Shown here one piece after another: positions 5,327-11,417 of a stretch of DNA of 37,914 nucleotides. Each line of letters begins with the position of its first letter. Position 1 is the stretch's first letter. This stretch comes from a virus, in IMG/VR virus record IMGVR_UViG_3300042526_000152, positions 1 to 37,914 of that record. One strand, written 5' to 3'. Both the position numbers and the translations under genes were made by a program. The notes under the pieces are model-generated. The model was not told the DNA's origin, ran no database searches, and saw only the letters and a list, made by a program, of their open reading frames with translations.

Positions 5327-5539
5327 CTAGAATATGCTAGGAATAGCAATCCATTGTAAAGTATTTCCTTTATGTTGTTTATCAACAATAACATATTGTA
5401 TTGTATCACCTCTTAATAACTTGTTAAAGTTTTTAGTAGTAATAAAATACGTTTCGTGTTTGTTGTTAAAACAGAAACATACAGAAGCTTTGTTAATATT
5501 AAGCAATCTGATTTGGCTGAAAGATAATGTGTTAAGCAT
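5327..5539 (-). CDS. small hypothetical protein
   Basis: A 70-residue protein, N-terminus MLNTLSFSQIRLLNINKASV, with two Cys (VCFCF) and a beta-rich remainder (THE ETYFITTKNF region, then QYVIVDKQHKGNTLQWIAIP). Soluble, function unknown. It is preceded by the 24-base repeated leader shared with the 142-residue gene at 2693-3121, which suggests that the two proteins are made under the same control. An open frame on the opposite strand is a shadow. Confidence 0.65.
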   Translation of the reverse strand: MLNTLSFSQIRLLNINKASVCFCFNNKHETYFITTKNFNKLLRGDTIQYVIVDKQHKGNTLQWIAIPSIF

Positions 5540-5560
5540 AGGAATTTGTATTTGTTTGTT
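5537..5560 (-). repeat. repeated translation leader, copy 2
   Basis: Identical over 24 bases to the leader at 3119-3142, ending in the ATG of this gene. The ACAAACAAAT part also recurs before the 65-residue gene at 5617-5814. No Shine-Dalgarno is present; the block may act in ribosome recruitment or as a target for a regulator. Confidence 0.75.
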
Positions 5561-5616
5561 AATAATTAGTTTGATAAATAGTGCTTTACAGTTATTACAG
5601 CACTAACTGACTACTT

Positions 5617-5814
5617 TTATTGTAGATTTAGTTCATTTTCAACATATCTTAATACGTTACAAACTCTTATATGGGTTATACCAAAATAGAGTTTAGCATT
5701 AGGATTGCATTGTTTTAAGAACTTATGAAAGCTTCCTAATGTTTTAAATCCATAAGGTGTAGCAACAGAAGATATCCTAACTGAACAGTTTTGTATTCTA
5801 GTTTTATTAGACAT
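5617..5814 (-). CDS. small basic hypothetical protein
   Basis: A 65-residue basic protein: MSNKTRIQNCSVRISSVATP, then GFKTLGSFHKFLKQCNPNAK (helix) and a C-terminal helix (IRVCNVLRYVENELNLQ). Three Cys are spread along it without CxxC spacing, so zinc binding is not evident. The charge would suit nucleic-acid binding, but there is no recognised domain. A weak hairpin (GTGCT/AGCAC) lies 14 bases beyond its stop and may be a minor terminator. Confidence 0.65.
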   Translation of the reverse strand: MSNKTRIQNCSVRISSVATPYGFKTLGSFHKFLKQCNPNAKLYFGITHIRVCNVLRYVENELNLQ

Positions 5815-5890
5815 AATATTTGTTTGTTAATAATTAATAATAAGCTATTTAATTAGATGAGGCTAAGATCAGATAGATAGATAGATATAA

Positions 5891-5930
5891 AAAATTTTAG
5901 TAATGTCCGCTAGGACACTACTAAAAATTT
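5891..5930 (-). terminator. strong intrinsic terminator overlapping a stop codon
   Basis: A 14-pair stem: on the minus strand TTTTAGTAGTGTCC, loop TAGC, then GGACATTACTAAAA, with one mismatch or wobble, followed by TTTTTTAT. The stop codon of the 92-residue gene is the TAG in the loop, so the last codons of the gene form one arm. This isolates that gene as a single-gene leftward transcript. Confidence 0.85.
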
Positions 5931-6188
5931 ATACTCTTCCTTTTTGATTATGCAGAAGCATATCTCGACCTTGCCCTCAAGGTCAGATTGGTCTGCACCT
6001 GATTTTAAAAGTATTTTAAAATCTTCAAATTCGTAATGAAACTTACCTGGTTTGCTTCCAGGCGAAGCCTCAGGAAGCTCATCAGGATTTATCATACACA
6101 ATAGTGTATATTCTGCATTACTAAATTTAACTCCCTGCTTTTCAGCTAGGGCTTTTACTTCGTTTAAAGCTACAATTTTCTTCTTCAT
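5910..6188 (-). CDS. hypothetical protein, first gene of the leftward strand
   Basis: A 92-residue soluble protein of unknown function: MKKKIVALNEVKALAEKQGV, then a central acidic/Pro region (NPDELPEASPGSKPGKF) and a C-terminus with Cys (VEICFCIIKKEEYKFLVVS). It starts at the edge of the divergent control region and ends inside its own terminator, so it is a monocistronic unit and probably the first leftward gene to be made. An early regulatory or host-takeover role would fit that position, but this is inference from placement only. Confidence 0.75.
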   Translation of the reverse strand: MKKKIVALNEVKALAEKQGVKFSNAEYTLLCMINPDELPEASPGSKPGKFHYEFEDFKILLKSGADQSDLEGKVEICFCIIKKEEYKFLVVS

Positions 6189-6347
6189 ATTAATTAATTT
6201 ATTAATTATTTAAGCAGGGGCACCTTGCCGCGCAATATTTAGGGTGGGTTGTTTTTAAAGAGGAGGTAACCGTTCACATACCCTCACTAAATTTTTCTAA
6301 AAAATTTTAAAAATTTTATTTTTTTATATGATTTAACATTATTTGGC
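6189..6347. other. divergent intergenic control region
   Basis: No gene. It contains a short GC-rich patch (GCAGGGGCACCTTGCCGCGC, about 6213-6232) that stands out in this AT-rich genome and could form a GGCA/TGCC hairpin in the leftward leader. An AGGAGGT is at 6261-6267 without a following gene, and ACCCTCACTAAA at 6280-6291 is a 12-base match to the phage T3 RNA polymerase promoter core. A run of alternating A and T blocks (6290-6330) probably bends or melts easily. Leftward promoter elements should lie here, but I could not place them with confidence. Confidence 0.5.
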
Positions 6348-6375
6348 TTGACAAGTATAATTTAATTGTTATATT
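6348..6375 (+). promoter_or_regulatory. sigma70-like promoter for the rightward block
   Basis: Perfect -35 hexamer TTGACA, 16-base spacer and -10 TATATT (one mismatch to TATAAT), pointing right, with the expected start near 6382. Bacteroidota normally prefer TTTG and TAnnTTTG; a TTTG lies just upstream (6342-6345), so either polymerase type could be served. It is positioned to transcribe the hairpin-rich leader and the first structural-side genes. Confidence 0.55.
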
Positions 6376-6382
6376 GTATATC

Positions 6383-6745
6383 GTAACACAGCCAGTAAGA
6401 TGACAGCTTACGAGTTAGTATCGGGGAATACTCTTAAAGAGTAGGAACCTAGAAGTTGGATAGTAAGAGTAGACAATTGATAATCAATTAGTTGAAATGA
6501 GGTTTCTCCAATAGTTACACAATAGTTAATTTAAAGTAAGGTGTGTTACTCAAGGGTAAAAAATAACAAGATCTTGGATTTATTCAAGGCTCCCTAATGG
6601 TCATGATTGAGTAAGTAGGCTAAAAACGGACACCTGAAATAAAATTTTAACTAGAATATAGCGAAGTGATTTAGTTCACTAGGGGATTCTATTCTCTAAT
6701 ATGAACAAAAGCTATATTAAATAGAAAGAATTAAACAATTTAGGG
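6383..6745 (+). ncRNA. hairpin-rich leader or noncoding RNA
   Basis: About 360 bases between the predicted promoter and the first rightward gene, with no open frame of note and many short hairpins. These are GTAAG-ATGACAG-CTTAC; AGTAT-CGGGGA-ATACT; TACTC-TTAAA-GAGTA; AATTGA-TAA-TCAATT; CTTG-GATTTATT-CAAG; and AGTGA-TTTAGT-TCACT. The last lies inside an 8-bp pair of AATATAGC (near 6655) with GCTATATT (near 6710). The density and GC content are higher than in other spacers here. It may be an independent RNA or a regulatory 5' leader. It matched no RNA family that I could identify by eye. Confidence 0.45.
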
Positions 6746-7129
6746 ATGATAGAGATAAAGATTGATAATTCTAAATCTAAGGTTATAGAGCAATACTATA
6801 CTTTAGTTAACCCTTTACTAGGGAAAAATAAACTAGGCCCAGTACAATTGAAGGTACTCGCAAAGATGGCTCTAGTATACAATAATTACATACATCTTGG
6901 AGAAGACGTAGCTAATATGCTACTGTTTAGGAAGGAAGCAAGTGCTCAAATTAGGGATGCTGTATCTAAGGATCTAGGTACAAGCTTTAATTCTGGTGCT
7001 TACTCTCATATCTTATTTGGTTTAAGGGGAAGAGGTTTTATTACTAAGACTAAGATTCTTTACCTTCCTCCTATTAAGGATAAGAAGATTGAGATTAATA
7101 TTAGACTTACTATTGTAGAAGATGAGTAA
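6746..7129 (+). CDS. conserved pre-terminase protein, possible winged-helix DNA-binding protein
   Basis: A 127-residue protein. The central region LGPVQLKVLAKMALVYNNYI (about 34-53), followed by helices around QIRDAVSKDLGTSF and a final HILFGLRGRGFITK strand-turn, reads like a winged helix-turn-helix. The last part would be the recognition helix and wing. Such a protein upstream of TerL could be a small terminase subunit or a late regulator; neither is proven. It is the first gene after the hairpin-rich leader and overlaps the next gene by 8 bases. No Shine-Dalgarno. Confidence 0.7.
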   Translation: MIEIKIDNSKSKVIEQYYTLVNPLLGKNKLGPVQLKVLAKMALVYNNYIHLGEDVANMLLFRKEASAQIRDAVSKDLGTSFNSGAYSHILFGLRGRGFITKTKILYLPPIKDKKIEINIRLTIVEDE

Positions 7130-7379
7130 TAGCAAGTTTATAGATCCAATACTTAGAGAGGTAGCTAAGGAACAAGATTTACCTCTTTATGTAATACAAG
7201 AGGTATATGAATCTCCTTTTAAGTTTATGAGGGAAGATACTAAGATAGTCGGTAATTGGAAGACTTATCTTATTCAAGGGTTAGGTAAGTTTAGACCTGT
7301 TGTACCCATACTAAGAAAGATTAAGAACGGAGAAGAAATTAATAACTTTGTTAAAAAGAGTAAAGATGAAACAAAATAA
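7122..7379 (+). CDS. possible HU/IHF-like DNA-binding protein
   Basis: An 85-residue protein. The helical N-terminus (FIDPILREVAKEQDLPLYVI, then a second helix to about residue 38) is followed by TYLIQGLGKFRP and a basic arm (VVPILRKIKNGEE). This order resembles HU/IHF proteins, where two helices precede a G-x-G-x-F strand and a DNA-clasping arm. HU-like proteins are reported in crAss-like phages and may shape packaged or replicating DNA. The match is by pattern only. It is coupled to the genes on either side by overlaps of 8 and 14 bases. Confidence 0.6.
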   Translation: MSNSKFIDPILREVAKEQDLPLYVIQEVYESPFKFMREDTKIVGNWKTYLIQGLGKFRPVVPILRKIKNGEEINNFVKKSKDETK

Positions 7380-7809
7380 ATCTAAGAGTGTTGAGGTTAT
7401 AGAACTTGATGGTAGAACAGAAATATCTGTTTACCCTAGATTCTTAAAAGGAGAGAAGCCTACTAAGTATACTCCAAGTATAATAATCCTAGAAGGAGAT
7501 AGAATGACTATTAAATTAGATTTAGATCTAAATATAAAGATAGATGAGGAAGATGATACTTTAGGTATTAACCTCTCAAGTGAAAAGAATTTCTCTTTAA
7601 ATGGTATCTGGCATACTAAGAAACAATACATAGCTTCCTTATCAAGTAAGGTAGATAAGTTTGTAGATGATGATGATGAGGATAAGTTTGAGTTTGAGTA
7701 TATAGTTACAATAGCAGGTATTAGTGACAATTGGGGTATTAGAACTAAAGATGAGAAAGCTCAAGAAGAGTTACTAGATATTTTAACTAAATGGTTTTAC
7801 AATGAGTAG
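7366..7809 (+). CDS. conserved hypothetical acidic protein
   Basis: A 147-residue protein from the ATG chosen here, which overlaps the previous gene by 14 bases; an in-frame TTG 18 bases earlier is less likely. It is beta-rich in the first half (VEVIELDGRTEISVYPRFLK, then IKLDLDLNIKIDEEDD). A very acidic patch (KFVDDDDEDKFEFEY, about 104-118) precedes a C-terminal helix (AQEELLDILTKWFYNE). No catalytic motif. Function unknown; the acidic patch could mimic DNA or bind metal, which is speculation. Its stop overlaps the next gene's start. Confidence 0.75.
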   Translation: MKQNKSKSVEVIELDGRTEISVYPRFLKGEKPTKYTPSIIILEGDRMTIKLDLDLNIKIDEEDDTLGINLSSEKNFSLNGIWHTKKQYIASLSSKVDKFVDDDDEDKFEFEYIVTIAGISDNWGIRTKDEKAQEELLDILTKWFYNE

Positions 7810-8122
7810 TACTTATACTGAGATTGTTAATGGTTGGAGGAATGTTGTCTTCCCTAATAAGAAGGTAGAATATATTGCTAAAGCAAGAGCTTTAATATGT
7901 GCTGAGTGTCCTTTAAATGTATTAGGGATATGTAGCCCATTAAAGAAAGGCAAGGTTGTTAGAGACTTTGTATATAAGAGTAAGGTAAGAAAAGAGGGAG
8001 AGGAATATGCTGGATGTGGCTGTCCCCTTGAAGCTAAGACTAGAAGCTTAGAAAGTAAGTGTCCTCTAGGTAAGTTCCTAGAAGCTACTCCAGAAGAAAT
8101 TGAAGAAAGTAAAAACAAATAA
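7802..8122 (+). CDS. Cys-rich putative zinc-binding protein
   Basis: A 106-residue protein with two Cys clusters: CAECPLNVLGIC at about residues 33-44 and GCGCP at 72-76 with a further KCP at 87-89. Spacing (CxxC, then C; CxC, then C) suits one or two zinc sites. The region between the clusters is basic (LKKGKVVRDFVYKSKVRKEG), which could contact nucleic acid. I recall similar Cys-patterned proteins near terminase genes of Bacteroidota phages, but no function. It overlaps the preceding gene by 8 bases. Confidence 0.75.
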   Translation: MSSTYTEIVNGWRNVVFPNKKVEYIAKARALICAECPLNVLGICSPLKKGKVVRDFVYKSKVRKEGEEYAGCGCPLEAKTRSLESKCPLGKFLEATPEEIEESKNK

Positions 8123-8131
8123 ATAAATTAT

Positions 8132-8473
8132 ATGACTAACGAGCAAGGGTTAAACGGGATTAAATTATTCAACAGACAATTAATTGTAGAAGTACCTCAA
8201 ACAACAGTAAGCGGTATTATCTTATCAGGAGGATCAGTAACAGTAGATAACAAACCTTTAAAGGTTGTAGCTGTTGCAGATGATGTAACTAAGTTTAAAG
8301 TAGGTGACTATGTATTAGGAGCTGGAGCTATTATGCCTCTAACAGTAACTGATATGGATGGTAAGATTAATGAGTATATCTTAATCTATGAGTCTAGTGT
8401 TTATGTAGTAGTAGATAAGGAAGTAGTTAAAGATGCTTACTTTGGTACAATTAATAAGGGTCATAACGATTAA
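8132..8473 (+). CDS. GroES-like co-chaperonin
   Basis: A 113-residue protein whose layout follows GroES: RQLIVEVPQTTVSGIILSGG (about 15-34) matches the GroES opening strands and mobile-loop region. KVVAVADDVTKFKVGDYVLG then matches the VLAVG...VKVGD-x-V core, and INEYILIYESSVYVVV matches the closing strand (EEVLIMxESDILAIV). Phage co-chaperonins such as T4 gp31 and RB49 CocO replace host GroES so that the major capsid protein folds in GroEL. Its place just upstream of the head genes fits that role. The segment after VLGAG is altered, so a dome-less variant is possible. The stop shares a base with the next start (TAATG). Confidence 0.65.
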   Translation: MTNEQGLNGIKLFNRQLIVEVPQTTVSGIILSGGSVTVDNKPLKVVAVADDVTKFKVGDYVLGAGAIMPLTVTDMDGKINEYILIYESSVYVVVDKEVVKDAYFGTINKGHND

Positions 8474-8994
8474 TGAAGGTATTCCAACAAAAGGATAATA
8501 ATGTAATTGTTTCTCCAGAGATACTAACTATACCAGAGTTTAGTGCTATTTGGAAAGCTGATAAAACTAAAGATAAAGTAGAGGCCTATAAAGCCTTTAC
8601 TTTTATCTACCATTTTGTAGATTATAATTCTCCTTACTCTAGTTACCCTAGGGATAAGAAAGAAGCTACTATCAAGCTAGATATGTTAGGTGATGCTAAG
8701 TTTAAAGTATCCCAACCTATCTCAGATGCTTTAACTAAGTATAAAGAGTTACAAGAAACTCCTCTACAAAGGTTGTTACAAGCTGCTAGAAATAAGATAG
8801 ATGATATTGCAAGCTACTTAGAAAATACTAGCGTAGACGATGAGTCTATCAAGTTAATTCTAGAAGTATATAAGAATATATCAACTGCTGTTGGTAACTT
8901 TGATAAGTTACAACAAGCTGTAGAAAAAGAGACTGAGAAACAAACTTCTAGGAATAGGGGTGATATTAATGTTAATAGTAAGTATAATGAGTAA
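8473..8994 (+). CDS. conserved hypothetical protein
   Basis: A 173-residue, largely helical protein. It opens MKVFQQKDNNVIVSPEILTI, has an aromatic stretch (AFTFIYHFVDYNSPYSSYP, about 41-59) that I recall from pre-terminase proteins of related phages, and ends in a charged coiled-coil-like region (DKLQQAVEKETEKQTSRNRG). No enzyme motif or membrane segment. It follows the co-chaperonin with a shared stop/start base and overlaps the next gene by 8 bases, so all belong to one message. Function unknown. Confidence 0.8.
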   Translation: MKVFQQKDNNVIVSPEILTIPEFSAIWKADKTKDKVEAYKAFTFIYHFVDYNSPYSSYPRDKKEATIKLDMLGDAKFKVSQPISDALTKYKELQETPLQRLLQAARNKIDDIASYLENTSVDDESIKLILEVYKNISTAVGNFDKLQQAVEKETEKQTSRNRGDINVNSKYNE

Positions 8995-9403
8995 TAAATA
9001 CTACACACCAAGTTTAGAAGAGTTTCATGTAGGATTTGAGTTCGAGTATCTATCTGGAGTAGATTCAGAAGGAGAAGATTGGTCAACAAGAGTATTTGAT
9101 CAAGTTTATGAAAATTATGATTTTCCTATATTAGATGCAGGTGAGAAGCTAGATTCTTCATTTAGAGTTAAATATCTAGACCAATCTGATATAGAAAGTT
9201 TAGGTTGGAAAGATGGTGAAACTTATGGATTATCTGGATATGTCTTAAACTATGCTACAGATGATAGTTATCAAATATATTACGATGAATCTAATCAATT
9301 CACACAGATTTATAATTGGGATGCTAAGATAATATTTGAAGGTGCTATTAAAAACAAATCTGAATTAAAGAAATTAATGGATCAATTAGATATAGAATGT
9401 TAA
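8987..9403 (+). CDS. conserved hypothetical protein preceding TerL
   Basis: A 138-residue protein from the ATG giving MSNKYYTPSLEEFHVGFEFE, an N-terminus I recall as widespread in Bacteroidota phages; the frame extends 27 bases further upstream but that would overlap the previous gene more. The rest is acidic with aromatic residues (YGLSGYVLNYATDDSYQIYY) and ends in a short helix (KSELKKLMDQLDIEC). No known function. It overlaps TerL by 7 bases, so it is translated with the packaging motor, but homologs occur in other contexts. Confidence 0.8.
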   Translation: MSNKYYTPSLEEFHVGFEFEYLSGVDSEGEDWSTRVFDQVYENYDFPILDAGEKLDSSFRVKYLDQSDIESLGWKDGETYGLSGYVLNYATDDSYQIYYDESNQFTQIYNWDAKIIFEGAIKNKSELKKLMDQLDIEC

Positions 9404-11352
9404 TAGGAACTAAACAATTTCTAGAGTCTAGAGAACATTTTGAAAAGACAGGTAGCTATACTAAAGCTTTAGTAGGGACTTACCAATATGATGAGTTTTG
9501 GGATGAACAAGTAAGACGTTGTATGGACGGGTATTCTGTAGGTAATCTATGGATACCTGGTACATACTATTTTTATTTAAACTTCTTCCCTATCCTAGGT
9601 AAAGATAATATTACTGGTAGAAAGAAAAAGATATTTCCTAGATTTACTGATGTGGATTTAGAATATTTTTTAATACTAGACAGAGCTAGAAAAGAGAAGA
9701 AAGGAGTTATTATGACTAAGCCTCGTAGAACTGGATTCTCTTATAAGAATGCTGGTGTAGTAGTACATGAATATAACTTCTATAGAGATGCTAAGTGTGT
9801 TATTGGGGCTTATGAAAAGAAGTTATCTGAGAACACAATGAATATGTCTTTAGAAGGATTAAACTTTCTAAATAAGAATACTGTATGGGCTAAGCCCCGT
9901 AATCCTGATACAAGGGAGCATGTTATGGCTAGACATCAGAAAGTAGTAGAAGGAGTTCCTCAATGGGTAGGATATAACTCAGAAATTAAAAGATTAACCT
10001 TCCAAGATAATGCCTTTGCTTCAATTGGTCTAACAGCCAATATATTTTTATTTGAAGAAGCAGGTCTATTTGCTAATATTAAAGAGTCTTACAATATCTC
10101 TGAACCTACATGGAAAGATGGGGATTCAATGGTAGGACTTCCAATTCTATTTGGTACTGCTGGAGATATGGACAAGGGTTCATTGCAGTTTGCTGAGATG
10201 TTCTATAATCCTGAGAAGTTTAACTTACTATCATTTGATAATATTTGGGATAAGGAGAAAGTAGGTTCTCAATGTGGATGGTTTTTACCAGCTTCAAGAC
10301 AACGCTTTGGAGATTACCCAGATCCAGATAATGATAATAAATTAACTCCTCTAGTAGATGCTGATGGTAACTCTAATGAGAAGCTAGCTCTACTTTCTAT
10401 TATGAAGTTTAGAGAAACTAAGAAGGGTGATATGAAAGCATTTAGAGATGCTATTACCCAGTACCCATTAAACACAATGGAAGCTTTCTTAGTAAAAGGT
10501 AATAATATCTTTCCTACTGAGTTAGCACAAGATAGAAAAGCTGAACTAGAAGGAAGTAAACTTATCACAGATAGTTACTGGAATGCGGACTTAAGGCAAA
10601 CACAAACGGGTATAGAGTTTAAATTATCTGATAGGTTACCTATAGTTAAGTTTCCACTACAAGCTGATGATGATAAAGAGGGTTGTGTACAAATCTTTGA
10701 GCAACCTTATGCAGATAACCCTACCCATGGTACTTATATAGCTGGTATTGACCCTTATGATGATGATCAATCAACTACAGACTCATTAGGTTGTATATTT
10801 ATTATGCATGCATTAACAGGTAGGATAGTAGCTGAATATACAGGCAGACCTCAGACAGCTAAAGAGTTTTATGAGATATGTAGAAAATTAATATCTTACT
10901 ATAATGCAATTTGTAATTATGAAAATAATAAAAAGGGATTATTTGCTTACTTTGAGCAAAAAAATTGTTTACACTTATTATGTAACACTCCCAAGATTCT
11001 TAGAGATCAGCAGATTATATCTGTAATACGAGAATCAGGTAATACCTCTAAAGGTACTAATGCTTCTAAAGAGGTTAATAAGTATGCTAGGATGCTAATT
11101 AGAGAGTATATGTTAGACCAAGCTTATAATCAAGAAGTAGGCTTAACAAATACTCATACTATACCAAGTGTCCCATTATTAAGTGAGATTATCTATTGGA
11201 ATGAAGATGGTAACTTTGATAGGGTAAGTGCTTTAGGTATGCTACTTATTCTTAGACAAGATAGAATAAAAATAGTAATAGAAGAAGACGAAGAAGAAAA
11301 AGATAGCTTTAACGAATTTTTTGATAGATACTACCGAGGAAAAGCTATATAA
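9397..11352 (+). CDS. terL: terminase large subunit
   Basis: A 651-residue packaging motor, the ATPase and nuclease that translocates and cuts DNA at the portal. A variant Walker A is at residues ~107-117 (KPRRTGFSYK, lacking the classical GKT). Walker B with the catalytic Glu is IFLFEEAG at ~216-223, and a GTAGD coupling-type motif is at ~253. The nuclease domain starts at IAGIDPYDDD (~448-457), with further acidic residues at FEQKN (~518) and DRVSALGM (~608). Domain order and length fit crAss-like TerL. An acidic tail (EEDEEEKD) precedes the end. It overlaps the previous gene and is followed by a 65-base spacer with a recurrent intergenic element before the portal. Confidence 0.95.
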   Translation: MLIGTKQFLESREHFEKTGSYTKALVGTYQYDEFWDEQVRRCMDGYSVGNLWIPGTYYFYLNFFPILGKDNITGRKKKIFPRFTDVDLEYFLILDRARKEKKGVIMTKPRRTGFSYKNAGVVVHEYNFYRDAKCVIGAYEKKLSENTMNMSLEGLNFLNKNTVWAKPRNPDTREHVMARHQKVVEGVPQWVGYNSEIKRLTFQDNAFASIGLTANIFLFEEAGLFANIKESYNISEPTWKDGDSMVGLPILFGTAGDMDKGSLQFAEMFYNPEKFNLLSFDNIWDKEKVGSQCGWFLPASRQRFGDYPDPDNDNKLTPLVDADGNSNEKLALLSIMKFRETKKGDMKAFRDAITQYPLNTMEAFLVKGNNIFPTELAQDRKAELEGSKLITDSYWNADLRQTQTGIEFKLSDRLPIVKFPLQADDDKEGCVQIFEQPYADNPTHGTYIAGIDPYDDDQSTTDSLGCIFIMHALTGRIVAEYTGRPQTAKEFYEICRKLISYYNAICNYENNKKGLFAYFEQKNCLHLLCNTPKILRDQQIISVIRESGNTSKGTNASKEVNKYARMLIREYMLDQAYNQEVGLTNTHTIPSVPLLSEIIYWNEDGNFDRVSALGMLLILRQDRIKIVIEEDEEEKDSFNEFFDRYYRGKAI

Positions 11353-11417
11353 TCACAGAATTTATTTTTAGCTAATTATAGATTTATACGTTACTTACTA
11401 TATAATAGTACATACAC
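11340..11417 (+). promoter_or_regulatory. recurrent intergenic element, copy 1 (before portal)
   Basis: The spacer begins AAGCTATATAATCACAGAAT and contains TTATTTTTAG, an arrangement repeated before the scaffold gene (AAGCTATAGAATT then TTATTTTTAG). A second A/T block (TACTATATAATAG) lies about 20 bases before the portal ATG, where a -10 element or A/T-rich translation enhancer would be. A promoter, RNA-processing site or weak terminator/promoter pair are all possible. Confidence 0.4.

Noticed and set aside
5288-5359. Plus-strand 23-codon frame (MEAYKGLPTCDTLLEYARNS)
   Set aside because: Plausible-looking peptide, but on the wrong strand for this block, overlapping the end of the 70-residue gene, and with no leader or neighbours to support it.
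5581-5603. GTGCT/AGCAC hairpin after the 65-residue gene
   Set aside because: Five-base stem with a 13-base loop and no clear U-run; too weak to list as a terminator.
5334-5606. Plus-strand frame of 90 codons
   Set aside because: Antisense to the 70-residue gene whose leader is conserved; orientation disagrees with the whole leftward block.
5871-5889. Short GATA tandem run
   Set aside because: About four units only, next to a terminator; common in AT-rich DNA and with no sign of expansion or function.
6261-6267. AGGAGGT, a perfect Shine-Dalgarno sequence
   Set aside because: No start codon at a usable distance opens a frame, and hosts of this phage group rarely use Shine-Dalgarno initiation.
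6383-6745. Group I or group II intron in the leader
   Set aside because: I looked for group I core boxes and a group II domain V hairpin and could not establish either; no split gene or intron-encoded protein flanks it.
7431-7730. Minus-strand 99-codon frame (also 7813-8118, 8814-9089, 10314-10568, 15260-15475, 17622-17864, 19968-20174, 27185-27448, 27678-27914, 28374-28556, 29312-29497, 30194-30499)
   Set aside because: All are antisense to well-supported rightward genes, with Ser/Leu-rich or Phe-rich composition expected of complements; no independent start signals.
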